Source of the DNA: Acidovorax sp. CCYZU-2555 | GTDB lineage: Bacteria; Pseudomonadota; Gammaproteobacteria; Burkholderiales; Burkholderiaceae_C | Assembly (NCBI RefSeq): GCF_018413525.1 | Contig: NZ_JAHCDD010000015.1 | Span: 22,872 to 86,871 of the forward strand | Length of the DNA: 64,000 bases | Direction: 5' to 3' | Made by a program: the position numbers and the translations under genes | The notes under the pieces: generated by a model | What the model saw: the letters and a program-made list of their open reading frames with translations, nothing else | What the model was told of the DNA's origin: nothing | Database searches by the model: none | Shown here: positions 29,558 to 37,722 of the stretch, one piece after another | Numbering within the stretch: position 1 is the stretch's first letter | Layout of the letters: every line of letters starts with the position of its first letter

Positions 29558-30469
29558 ATGTCCCACGTCGCTTCTCCCGAACTTCTGACGACCCGCCTGG
29601 CCGATGTCGGCGGCATTCCCGTGCACCGCGCCGTGCCCCAGCGCGCGCTGCGCAAGGTCGGCGCCTGGTGCTTTCTCGATCACCTGGGCCCGTCGGTACA
29701 GCATGGCGACAAGAGCATGCAGGTCGGCCCGCACCCGCACATCGGCCTGCAGACTTTCACCTGGATGATCGAAGGCGAAGTGCTGCACCGCGACAGCCTC
29801 GGGTCGGAGCAAGTGATACGCCCGGGCCAGATCAATCTGATGACCTCGGGCCGGGGCATCGCCCACTCCGAGGAAAGCCTGGGCAGCCCGCGCATGCATG
29901 CGGCCCAGCTGTGGATCGCGCTGCCCGGGGACGAACGCACCATGGCGCCGCGCTTTCAGCACTATCCCGACGTGCCGCGCTGCACGCAGGACGGCCTGGA
30001 GATCTGCGTGCTCGCGGGCGAAGCGCTGGGCCAGGTCTCGCCCGTGCAGGTGCACAGCCCGCTGGTCGCGCTCGATCTGCACCTGAAGCCGGATGCGCCG
30101 GCCGCGGTCACGACCACGCTCGCGCTGCGTGCCGACTTCGAATACGCGGTGCTCGGTCTCACGGGCGAAGTCGCGGTCGACGGCCAGGCCGTCGCGCCCG
30201 ATGAACTGCTGTTCCTGCCCGCGGGCCGCAGCACGCTCGCGTTGCAATGCACGCCCGGCACGCGGCTGCTGCTGGTCGGCGGCGCGCCCATGAACGAAGA
30301 CGTGCTGGTGTGGTGGAACTTCGTCGGCCGCACGCAGGAAGAAATCGCCCAGGCGCTGGCCGACTGGCAGGCCGGGCCCGAGGCGTCTGACCGCTTCGGC
30401 GCGCGCGTCGCCTCGCCGCTCGCGCCGCTGCAGGCCCCTGTGCTCGAAGGCCGGCTGCGCGCGGGCTGA
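29558..30469 (+). CDS. Pirin family protein (1)
   Basis: 303-residue bicupin. The metal-binding residues of pirin are seen as HPHIG (His59, His61) and IAHSEES (His103, Glu105). Bacterial pirins are metal proteins with quercetinase-like activity or roles in redox and central-metabolism control; the exact role here is unknown. The start at 29558 is set by family alignment. It follows osmC closely. The truncated aspA frame begins 28 bases after its stop. Confidence 0.88.
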   Translation: MSHVASPELLTTRLADVGGIPVHRAVPQRALRKVGAWCFLDHLGPSVQHGDKSMQVGPHPHIGLQTFTWMIEGEVLHRDSLGSEQVIRPGQINLMTSGRGIAHSEESLGSPRMHAAQLWIALPGDERTMAPRFQHYPDVPRCTQDGLEICVLAGEALGQVSPVQVHSPLVALDLHLKPDAPAAVTTTLALRADFEYAVLGLTGEVAVDGQAVAPDELLFLPAGRSTLALQCTPGTRLLLVGGAPMNEDVLVWWNFVGRTQEEIAQALADWQAGPEASDRFGARVASPLAPLQAPVLEGRLRAG

Positions 30470-30497
30470 AGCCGCGCCGGATCTGGCGCGCGAAGTT

Positions 30498-31514
30498 ATG
30501 CACCAAACAGGTGCAATTCATGCGCGCACCGACGATGCCTACCCGACCGCGCTCAAGCTCGCGACCTGGTTCGGCATCCAGCATCTGCTCGCCGCCCTGG
30601 CCGCCCTGCGTGGCGCCTTCCAGGCCAAGGCCGACGAATTCGCCCCCCTGCTCAAGATCGGCCGCACACAACTACAAGACGCCGTGCCGATGACGCTGGG
30701 CCAGGAATTCGCCGCCTTCGCCGCGATGATTGCCGACGACGAGAAGCGCCTGCGCGAATCCGCGTACCTGATGACCGAGATCAACCTGGGCGGCACCGCC
30801 ATAGGCACGGGCATCAACGCGCCCGTGGGCTATGTGGACGTGGTCATTCCCAAGCTCGCCGAGCTGTCGGGCGTGCCCGTGACCCGGGCCACGAACCTGA
30901 TCGCGGCCACGGCCGACACCGGCGCCTTTGTCGATGTCTCGGGCATCCTCAAGCGCATCGCGAGCAAGCTGTCGAAGATCAGCAACGATCTGCGCCTGCT
31001 GTCGTCGGGCCCGCAGGCCGGCATTGCCGACATCCAGCTGCCCGCACGCCAGGCCGGCTCATCCATCATGCCGGGCAAGGTCAACCCGGTGATCCCCGAA
31101 GTGATGAACCAGGTCTGCTTCGAAGTGATAGGCAACGACGTGGCGATCACCATGGCCTCTGAAGCCGGCCAGCTGCAGCTCAATGCGTTCGAGCCGCTGA
31201 TGGGCTGGGCGCTGCACAAGAGCCTCACGCACCTGGCGCGCGCCTGCCATACGCTGCAGGTGAACTGCGTCGAAGGCATTACCGCCAACGCGCCCCTGCT
31301 GGCCGCGCGCATCGCCGAATCGGTGACGCTGGTGACGGCGCTGAACCCGCTGATCGGCTACGAGAAATCGGCCGCGATCGCCAAGGCGGCCATTGCCAGC
31401 GGCCGCCCGATCGCCGAAGTCGCCGAAAGCCTGGGCATCATGGGCCGCGGCGAAATGCAGCAGCTGCTGGTGGCCGACAAGCTGACCCGCGCCGGCGCGC
31501 TCGTCCCGGCGTAA
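30498..31514 (+). pseudogene. aspA: Aspartate ammonia-lyase gene lacking its 5' third
   Basis: 338-residue frame clearly matching the C-terminal 70% of aspartase (fumarase/aspartase superfamily): GRTQLQDAVPMTLGQEF, the signature GSSIMPGKVNP (187-197) and the all-helical remainder are intact. E. coli AspA has 478 residues with that signature near 320, so about 130 residues are missing. These include the N-terminal domain and part of the active site; the STND motif ahead of AYPT reads RTDD here. Upstream bases belong to pirin, so this is a true truncation and not a frameshift. No Shine-Dalgarno sequence precedes the ATG. Probably inactive. Confidence 0.75.
30499..30515. promoter_or_regulatory. 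NtrC-box-like palindrome at the aspA truncation point
   Basis: TGCACC-N5-GGTGCA, a perfect dyad that matches the NtrC enhancer consensus as in glnA promoters. It lies inside the first codons of the truncated aspA frame, so it cannot regulate that frame in the normal way. Match is seen; function is inferred. Confidence 0.45.
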
Positions 31515-31527
31515 CTCACGCCGCATG

Positions 31528-31556
31528 AAAAAAGGGCGCCCGGGGCGCCCTTTTTT
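31528..31556. terminator. Bidirectional Rho-independent terminator
   Basis: AAAAAAGGGCGCC (31528-31540) pairs with GGCGCCCTTTTTT (31544-31556) over a 3-base loop. It separates the convergent aspA remnant and hpf. Confidence 0.92.
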
Positions 31557-31592
31557 GCGGTGAAGTCGCGACCTCGAAGGCCGCGGCGCGGA

Positions 31593-31952
31593 TCAGACTT
31601 CGTCCGACGGTTCCTGGGTGCGAATCGTCTCGCGACCGTTCTTGTCCTTGAGACGGCCCAGGTCGGTTTCGACCGCGCGCATCAGTTTTTCGGTCGCCGC
31701 GGTGACGGCGTCGGCGATTTTCTCGGCTTCGGCGTTCACCGCGATCGGTTGGCGGCCATTGACCCGGGTTTCAAGTACGCAGCGCTTGAGACCGCCCTGG
31801 GTCTTGCGCGCATCGGTGTCGGACAGGAAAACTTCGACCCTCGTGATGTATTCCTTGAAACGCGTCAAGCGCGTCTGGAGTTCACTCTGCACCCACTTCG
31901 ACAGAGATTCGCCCCCTGCTACGAGGTTGTCCGTGTGCACCTGGATTTGCAT
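31593..31952 (-). CDS. hpf: Ribosome hibernation promoting factor, short form
   Basis: 119 residues of the HPF/RaiA family, which bind the 30S decoding site in stationary phase. MQIQVHTDNLVAGGESL at the start, then the beta-alpha-beta fold with RVEVFLSDTDARK and the helix AEKIADAVTAATEKLMRAVETDLGRLKDK. It lacks the C-terminal extension of long HPF. The ATG at 31952 has AGGAGA in front; the open frame upstream is not coding. Confidence 0.9.
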   Translation of the reverse strand: MQIQVHTDNLVAGGESLSKWVQSELQTRLTRFKEYITRVEVFLSDTDARKTQGGLKRCVLETRVNGRQPIAVNAEAEKIADAVTAATEKLMRAVETDLGRLKDKNGRETIRTQEPSDEV

Positions 31953-32160
31953 GCCTGTCTCCTTTGGCCTGGTTGGTTCGGTACCCATCCTAGCCCCAAA
32001 AAGGCCGGCCGTCATTGTCCTGACATCTGGTAATGAATGAACACGTAACGAGACACCGGCTGCGCGCACAATGGTCGAGGTTGGACGGCGCGCATGTCAG
32101 CGCCATAATCCAGCCATCCGCAGCGACCCGGCGCTTTTGCCTCGCACCAGCCTCCAAGCC

Positions 32161-33036
32161 ATGTCCCAGCCAGCTTCGCGACGCCTCAAAATCGGACTGT
32201 CGGCCTGCTTCTCGCACGCCGACCAGGAACGCTCCCTGTTCACCGGCAAGACCCTGCAATACGTCGAGCAATCGATCGCCCACTGGATCATGTCCGCGGG
32301 CGCGATGGTGGTGATGGTGCCATGCCCCACGGGCGAAACCGCGCGCGGCGACGTGACGCTGGCGCACTATGCCGACTGGCTCGATGGCGTGGTGATGCAT
32401 GGCGGCGCCGATGTCTGGCCGGGCAGCTACGGCGAAGAGCCGCTGCGCCCCGAATGGCTGGGCGACCGGGTGCGCGATCTGTACGATCTGGCGCTGGTGG
32501 AAGCGTTTTCCCAGGCGGGCAAGCCCATCTTCGGCGTGTGCCGCGGCCTGCAACTGATCAACGTGGCTTTCGGCGGCACGCTCTACCAGGACCTGCTGAC
32601 CCAGGTGCCGGGCGCGCAGGTGCACCGCGACGCCAAGCAATACGACCGCCACGCGCACGACATCGCGCTGGTCTCGGGCTCGCGCCTGGCCCAGCTGTAT
32701 CCGGGCCAGCAACGCGCGCGCGTCAACAGCATCCACCATCAGGGCATCAAGCAGATCGCACCCAACTTCGAAGTCGAGGCCTGGAGCATTCCCGACCACA
32801 TTCCCGAAGCCATACGCCGCAATCCGCGGAATGCGGGCGGCTATATCGCGGCCACGCAGTGGCACCCTGAATTTCGCAGCGCCGACAACAGCACGCTCGA
32901 CGATTCAGCGCTGCTCAGCGACTTCCTGCAGGCCTGCAGCCGCAGCCGCACTTTCCCCTTCCCGGGCCACAGCCCGTTCCAGATCCGCGACCGCGCCGCG
33001 CGGCTGCTCAAGCGGGCGCTGCTGAGACGCCGCTGA
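32161..33036 (+). CDS. Class I glutamine amidotransferase-like hydrolase (peptidase C26, PuuD-like)
   Basis: 291 residues. The triad of the gamma-glutamyl-gamma-aminobutyrate hydrolase family is present: nucleophile in FGVCRGLQ (Cys127) and QWHPEF (His235, Glu237). VVMHGGADVWPG forms the oxyanion segment. Family members cleave gamma-glutamyl bonds in putrescine breakdown; no other puu genes lie nearby, so the substrate is unproven. The ATG at 32161 is chosen because the upstream frame is unlike the family. Confidence 0.85.
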   Translation: MSQPASRRLKIGLSACFSHADQERSLFTGKTLQYVEQSIAHWIMSAGAMVVMVPCPTGETARGDVTLAHYADWLDGVVMHGGADVWPGSYGEEPLRPEWLGDRVRDLYDLALVEAFSQAGKPIFGVCRGLQLINVAFGGTLYQDLLTQVPGAQVHRDAKQYDRHAHDIALVSGSRLAQLYPGQQRARVNSIHHQGIKQIAPNFEVEAWSIPDHIPEAIRRNPRNAGGYIAATQWHPEFRSADNSTLDDSALLSDFLQACSRSRTFPFPGHSPFQIRDRAARLLKRALLRRR

Positions 33037-33041
33037 TCACC

Positions 33042-33512
33042 TCAATGGTGGTGACCATGGCCGCCATGCACATGGCGGTGGGTGATTTCCTCGGCCGTCG
33101 CGGGGCGCACTTCGTTGACCTTGCAGGTGAAGCGCAGCGCCATGCCCGCGAGCGGGTGGTTGCCGTCGAGCAGCACTTCGGGACCCTTGATCTTCACCAC
33201 GTGGTAAATCTGCGGTTCGCCCTGGTCGTTGCTGCCGCGCAGCTGGCCGCCGACCTTGACGCCTGGCGGGAATTCGGCCTTGGGAATGCTGCGCTTGAGG
33301 CTTTCGTCGCGCGCGCCGAATGCGTCCTCGACAGCCAGGTCCACGGTCAGCGTGGCGCCCACGGCCTTGCCTTCGAGTGCTTCCTCGACCTTGGCGAACA
33401 GGTTGTCGTAGCCGCCATGCAGATAGGCCACATCGCCGTCGTCGAGGCGCTTGCCCTGCGGGTCAGTGATCGTGTAATGGATGGTGACCGCGGTATCTTT
33501 GCTGATGTTCAT
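33042..33512 (-). CDS. slyD: FKBP-type peptidyl-prolyl cis-trans isomerase, SlyD type
   Basis: 156 residues. FKBP domain interrupted by the insert-in-flap chaperone domain: YTITDPQGKRLDDG, YLHGGYDNLFAKVEEALEGKAVG, and DGNHPLAGMALRFTCKV are typical SlyD/SlpA motifs. The tail is histidine-rich (HRHVHGGHGHHH), consistent with nickel binding seen in SlyD. The ATG at 33512 matches the family start. The stop lies six bases from the convergent hydrolase gene. Confidence 0.92.
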   Translation of the reverse strand: MNISKDTAVTIHYTITDPQGKRLDDGDVAYLHGGYDNLFAKVEEALEGKAVGATLTVDLAVEDAFGARDESLKRSIPKAEFPPGVKVGGQLRGSNDQGEPQIYHVVKIKGPEVLLDGNHPLAGMALRFTCKVNEVRPATAEEITHRHVHGGHGHHH

Positions 33513-33608
33513 TGAAAAGTGTCCATTCAAAGGGCTGCGTCCAGCCCGGCGCTGGCATTGTCCCCGATTGCGGCGCGCCGTGGCGCAGCCGCGCGGGGAC
33601 AGCCCTTC

Positions 33609-34664
33609 TCATTCGCCGGTGCTGGCGGGCGGCGATTCGTCGTCCGTCTGGCCCGGATAGCGCGCGAACCGGCGCGGCGAACTGCCGTGCACCGGGTCCT
33701 GCTCGGGCCAGGGCCAGCCGCCGAACTGCGTGTTGCGGTAGTCCTGCAGCGCCTGCATGATTTCCTGCTGGGTGTTCATCACGAACGGGCCATACTGCGC
33801 GACCGGCTCGGCCAGCGGCTTTCCTTGCAGCAGCAGGCATTCGACCGGCGTGCTGCCGCTGTTGACCAGTTGCCAGTCCTGGCCCGCGACGAGTTCGAGC
33901 GCCGCATGCTGGTCGGCCAGCGCATTGCCGATCTGCAACTGCTCGCCCGCGAAGAAATACAGCATGCGGCGCGTGCCTTCACCGCGCGCCGCGGGCAGCG
34001 TCCAGGACGCGCCGGGCTCGAGCAGCAGCGTCCAGATCGCGAGGTCGGACGCGTCCTGCGCGGCCCAGGATTCGGGCGGCGGCGCAAGCGCGGGATCGGC
34101 GCCTTCGAGCGCGCCCGCGACCACGGTCACCGTGGTGCGCTTGCCGCCCGCGTCGGTGTGCACCAGGCGCGGAATGCGCTCGTCCCAGAACATGGTGAAG
34201 TGCGGCGCGACCATCTTCGAGGCCGCGGGCAGGTTCAGCCAGATCTGGAACAGTTCGAGCGGATTGGGGCCGTCGGTGTTGAGCAGCGGAAACATTTCCG
34301 AATGCACCACGCCGCGGCCCGCCGTGAGCCATTGCACGTCGCCGCGGCCGAAGCGCGCCGCCGCACCGAGCGAATCGGAATGGTCGATCAGGCCCTTGCG
34401 CACCAGCGTGACGGTTTCGAAGCCGCGGTGCGGGTGGCCGGGAAAGCCGGGCACGCTGTCGCCGTGGTACATGCTCCAGCCGTCCTTGCGGCTGAAGTCG
34501 CTGCCCATCTGCCGGCCTTCGAATTCGACCGACTGCACGCCCATGCGGCCGTTACCGGCCGGATAGCTGTCGTCATGGTGGGCACAGAACAGGAACGGAT
34601 CGAGCGTGGGCCACAAGGGCCCCAGCGGCTGGGCCTGAAGGACGGGTTGAATGGCGGTGTTCAT
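33609..34664 (-). CDS. Pirin family protein (2)
   Basis: 351-residue bicupin, longer than the pirin at 29558 and only distantly like it. Metal motifs are GHPHRGFET and VVHSEMFP, with LPAASKMVAPHF and FVMNTQQEIMQALQDY at the end typical of the YhhW/YhaK-type bacterial pirins. Start at 34664; no better alternative seen. Function probably redox-sensing or quercetinase-like, not determinable here. Confidence 0.87.
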   Translation of the reverse strand: MNTAIQPVLQAQPLGPLWPTLDPFLFCAHHDDSYPAGNGRMGVQSVEFEGRQMGSDFSRKDGWSMYHGDSVPGFPGHPHRGFETVTLVRKGLIDHSDSLGAAARFGRGDVQWLTAGRGVVHSEMFPLLNTDGPNPLELFQIWLNLPAASKMVAPHFTMFWDERIPRLVHTDAGGKRTTVTVVAGALEGADPALAPPPESWAAQDASDLAIWTLLLEPGASWTLPAARGEGTRRMLYFFAGEQLQIGNALADQHAALELVAGQDWQLVNSGSTPVECLLLQGKPLAEPVAQYGPFVMNTQQEIMQALQDYRNTQFGGWPWPEQDPVHGSSPRRFARYPGQTDDESPPASTGE

Positions 34665-34816
34665 GGCGGGGCTCCTTGTAATGGCATGCCTGCGGCCGCA
34701 CCGGCGAGGCCGGCGGCAGGCAAAACGAAAGATACGCCATTACATGCGACCGCAGGCCGCAAAGAGAAGGCCCACCCATGGGACGGTGTGTCGCGCTGTC
34801 AGCACGCCGCCAGGCG

Positions 34817-35521
34817 TTACGAGCGAGGAGGAATCTCCAGCCCGCGCTGCACGGCCGGGCGTTGCTGCCACTGGTCGAGCACACGATGCAGCTGGCTGAA
34901 ACGCTGCCAGCCGACGAGGTCCGCGGCTTCGTAGAAGCCCACCAGATTGCGCACCCAGGGCAGGATGGCGATGTCGGCAATGGTGTAGTCGGCGCCCATG
35001 ATCCAGTCGCGGCCTTCGAGGCGCTGGTCCAGCACCTGCAGCAGGCGCTGCGACTCGGCGACATAGCGGTCGCGTGGACGCTTGTCTTCGTATTCCTTGC
35101 CCGCGAAGCGGTGGAAGAAGCCCAGCTGACCGAACATCGGGCCCACGCCGCCCATCTGGAACATCAGCCACTGCAGCGTCTCGTAGCGCGCGCCTGCATC
35201 GCGTGGAATGAACTGCCCGGTCTTCTCGGCCAGGTAGACCAGGATGGCGCCCGACTCGAACAGCGCCAGCGGCTTGCCGTCCGGACCATTCGGATCGAGG
35301 ATGGCCGGAATCTTGTTGTTCGGGTTCAGCGACAGGAACTCGGGCGAAAGCTGGTCCTGGCTGTCGAAACGCACGGTATGCGCTTCATAGGCCAGGCCGG
35401 TCTCCTCGAGCATGATCGATACCTTGACGCCATTGGGCGTGGGCAACGAGTACAGCTGCAGGCGCTCGGGATGCTGCGGCGGCCATTTGCGGGTGATGGG
35501 AAAGACAGACAGATCGGTCAT
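34817..35521 (-). CDS. Glutathione S-transferase family disulfide reductase (YghU/YfcG-like)
   Basis: 234 residues. N-terminal thioredoxin-like GST domain with LYSLPTPNGVKVSIMLEE, where the TPNG motif is characteristic of the Nu-class YfcG/YghU enzymes that reduce disulfides using glutathione. FESGAILVYLAEKTG is the glutathione gamma-Glu binding motif. The helical C-terminal domain contains YTIADIAILPWVRN. ATG at 35521 chosen; 35527 is an equal alternative adding two residues. Confidence 0.88.
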   Translation of the reverse strand: MTDLSVFPITRKWPPQHPERLQLYSLPTPNGVKVSIMLEETGLAYEAHTVRFDSQDQLSPEFLSLNPNNKIPAILDPNGPDGKPLALFESGAILVYLAEKTGQFIPRDAGARYETLQWLMFQMGGVGPMFGQLGFFHRFAGKEYEDKRPRDRYVAESQRLLQVLDQRLEGRDWIMGADYTIADIAILPWVRNLVGFYEAADLVGWQRFSQLHRVLDQWQQRPAVQRGLEIPPRS

Positions 35522-35618
35522 GGGCATCGGGCAGAGTTGCAATGGACAAACGACTGCCGCCACGCAAGAGGCAGTCTCCCGGGCCTGCACATCCAGGCCC
35601 AGATGCATGGTACGCGCC

Positions 35619-36185
35619 TCAGCGCGCCGGCGTCTTGCGGTCCAGCGCGATCTCCAGGCCCTGGGTCGTGACCCGCATCACGCCGGGCTGCAGGTCGAGC
35701 GAATCCATCAGCGCCGTGTCCTTTTCCTGCATCTGGTAGAGCACCATGTCGCCCAGCGCCTGCTCGGCGATGGAGCTGCCGTAGGTGTTGAGCATCTCGG
35801 TCAATGCGGGCGGCAGGCCGTCGAGCGCGAGGCTGTGGACCTTGACGCGCTGCGCGCGCACCGTGCGATCGGAGGGCTCGTAACGCAGGCCGAAATCGGC
35901 CTCCATGCGGCCGTCGTAGCCCTGTTTGAGCACGGGACCCGAAAGATTGGCGATGAACTGCGCCTTGATCAGGTCGACCTGGGGCAGCAGTTGCAGCTGG
36001 GGCGCCTGCAGCTGCAGCTGCAGCAGCCCCGCGACCGGATAAGGCCGGGGAAAGCGCTGGGCCACGGCCTGCTGGAGCTTTTCAGCGGACACGATCACAT
36101 TGCGCGGCAGGGCCTTGCCAGAACATGCGGTGGACAGCAGTGTGGTGGACACCAGGGAACTGAGCAGAAAACGGCGGCGAAGCAT
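35619..36185 (-). CDS. DUF1439 (YceB-like) lipoprotein
   Basis: 188 residues. Lipoprotein signal RRRFLLSSLVSTTLLSTAC with Cys21. The mature part is beta-rich with the pattern of DUF1439 (ISAEKLQ-like start, QRFP, DGRMEADFGLRYEPSDRTV, ALTEMLNTYGSSIAEQAL). Related E. coli YceB has a lipid-binding BPI-like fold. Likely attached to the outer membrane. The ATG at 36185 begins the signal peptide; the upstream frame has an unlikely composition for coding. Confidence 0.8.
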   Translation of the reverse strand: MLRRRFLLSSLVSTTLLSTACSGKALPRNVIVSAEKLQQAVAQRFPRPYPVAGLLQLQLQAPQLQLLPQVDLIKAQFIANLSGPVLKQGYDGRMEADFGLRYEPSDRTVRAQRVKVHSLALDGLPPALTEMLNTYGSSIAEQALGDMVLYQMQEKDTALMDSLDLQPGVMRVTTQGLEIALDRKTPAR

Positions 36186-36311
36186 GGCGAACAAACCCGT
36201 GAGAAAAGCGACGAAAACCGCCAAGGATAGCGCCCCCGCTGCGCGGAATAGGCGACTGTTGATGATTTTTCGTGCTGAAAACACGCGCAAAGTTCCCGCC
36301 ATGCGGCGGTA

Positions 36312-36350
36312 ACAAAAAATCCGCCTGGCCCCCGAGAGGGCCAGGCGGAT
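36312..36350 (-). terminator. Rho-independent terminator of Bug gene (3)
   Basis: On the minus strand a 13-pair stem (36350-36338 with 36331-36319) is followed by a T run (36318-36314). It begins 23 bases past the stop codon of the Bug gene. Confidence 0.88.
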
Positions 36351-36372
36351 GCGCGGGCTGTATGGCCGGTGT

Positions 36373-37338
36373 TTATTGCGGCGGGATTTTCGCGGTCTTG
36401 ATCACATCGCCCCAGCGCTTGACTTCGGAAGCCAGCAGCGCCGAAGCTTCCTGCGGCGTGCTGGACTGGGCGTCCACATTCAGGTCGTGGAGCTTTTTCT
36501 TCACGTCGGGCGAATTCAACGCGGCGACGATCACCTGGTTCAGACGGGCAATAACAGGCGCCGACGTCTTCGCGGGCGCGGCCAGGCCGTTCCAGCTGCG
36601 CGCCACGTAGCCGGGTAGGCCGGCTTCCTTGGTCGTGGGCACGTCGGGCAGCACGGCCGCACGCTTGTCGCTGGTCACGGCCAGCGCGCGCAGCGCCTTC
36701 GACTGGATCTGCGTGAGCACGGGCGCGACGATTTCCACGGCCGCATCGATCTGGCCGCCGCGCAGCGCGGTGACCACGGCGGGCGTGCCGTTGAACGGGA
36801 TGATCTGCACGTCGACGCCGGCCGCCGACTTGAACATTTCAGCGGTCAGATGCTGGGTGCTGCCCACATTGATCGAGCCCAGGTTCAGTTGGCCGGGGTT
36901 GGCCTTGGCGAACGCCAGCAGCTCGCCAAAGGTCTTGAAGCGCGAGTTCGCCGCCGTGACCACGGCCAGATCGAAGTAGCCCAGCGTGGAGACCGGCGCG
37001 AAGTCCTGCAGCGTCTTGAACGGCAGGCTCTTGAACAGGCCTTCGCTCACGGCCGTGCCGTTGGACATCAGCAGCAAGGTGTGGCCGTCGGGTTCGGCCT
37101 TGGCCACGGTGTCGCCCGCGACGATGCCGCCCGCGCCCGGCTTGTTCTCGATCACCACGGCCTGGCCCAGCGATTCGGCCATCTTCTGGGCCACGACGCG
37201 TGCGGTCACGTCGGCCACGCCGCCCGCGCCGAACGGCACGACGATGCGCACCGCCTTGGTCGGGAAGTTCTGCGCAAAAGCCGCAGGCGTGAAGAGCGCG
37301 GTCGCCACCAGGGCGCCGAGCAATTGCTTGAATTTCAT
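36373..37338 (-). CDS. Bug/TctC-family periplasmic solute-binding protein (3)
   Basis: 321 residues. Sec signal FKQLLGALVATALFTPAAFAQ, then VRIVVPFGAGGVADVTAR, VIENKPGAGGIVAGD and the second-lobe segment IIPFNGTPAVVTALRGGQID. Solitary: no tctA/tctB genes nearby. The ATG at 37338 directly precedes the signal peptide. It diverges from the porin gene across a 384-base region with palindromes, so the two could be co-regulated uptake parts (outer membrane channel plus periplasmic receptor). That is inference. Confidence 0.9.
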   Translation of the reverse strand: MKFKQLLGALVATALFTPAAFAQNFPTKAVRIVVPFGAGGVADVTARVVAQKMAESLGQAVVIENKPGAGGIVAGDTVAKAEPDGHTLLLMSNGTAVSEGLFKSLPFKTLQDFAPVSTLGYFDLAVVTAANSRFKTFGELLAFAKANPGQLNLGSINVGSTQHLTAEMFKSAAGVDVQIIPFNGTPAVVTALRGGQIDAAVEIVAPVLTQIQSKALRALAVTSDKRAAVLPDVPTTKEAGLPGYVARSWNGLAAPAKTSAPVIARLNQVIVAALNSPDVKKKLHDLNVDAQSSTPQEASALLASEVKRWGDVIKTAKIPPQ

Positions 37339-37499
37339 AGCTGTCTGTCCGTTGAATCGTTGAACAAGCCCGTGGCCCGAGACATGCCTGCCGGCATGTT
37401 GGGCCAGGCCGCAAGCGCCGCCAAAGGTATACCAAAAGAGCATAGCGTATGCCCTGCATTATTGGGCTTGCATCAGCGCAATTGGACAATTTTCCACAA

Positions 37500-37520
37500 G
37501 TGAAAACCCTAGTTTTTCAC
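37500..37520. promoter_or_regulatory. Inverted repeat, candidate operator
   Basis: GTGAAAA (37500-37506) and TTTTCAC (37514-37520) form a perfect 7-base dyad with 7-base spacer, midway between the Bug and porin genes. Confidence 0.35.
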
Positions 37521-37623
37521 AATGGAAACAGATTCCACCTCTGAAAATCAAGCCAGTGCATTGCATGAAACGCCTTTGTCACACAACGATTTCAGATCAG
37601 GCCAAGAACTCCGCCCGCCGGAC

Positions 37624-37644
37624 TTGGCATATCAGCTATGCCAA
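37624..37644. promoter_or_regulatory. Perfect 8-base inverted repeat upstream of porin, candidate operator
   Basis: TTGGCATA and TATGCCAA separated by TCAGC, about 80 bases before the porin start. The symmetry is exact. It could be a regulator-binding site or a hairpin in the porin mRNA leader. Confidence 0.45.
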
Positions 37645-37722
37645 ATTCATCTATCTCAGAACAAAAATCCCCGACAAACTCCAGCCTCGCTGTTACCCAA
37701 AATTACATCAAGGAGACATGAC

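Larger units (their letters stand above)
37339..37722. other. Divergent intergenic region, Bug gene (3) / porin
   Basis: 384 bases without a gene and less GC-rich than its surroundings. It contains two dyads described separately (37500-37520 and 37624-37644) and must hold the promoters of both flanking genes. I could not place convincing -35/-10 pairs. Confidence 0.6.

Noticed and set aside
29330..30497. Possibility that the N-terminal part of aspA lies upstream in another frame
   Set aside because: The upstream DNA is fully explained by osmC and an intact pirin gene, and no AspA N-terminal motif appears in any frame.
30481..30500. A sigma-54 promoter beside the NtrC-like palindrome
   Set aside because: The nearest TGGC and TGC elements are three bases too far apart for the fixed GG-N10-GC spacing.
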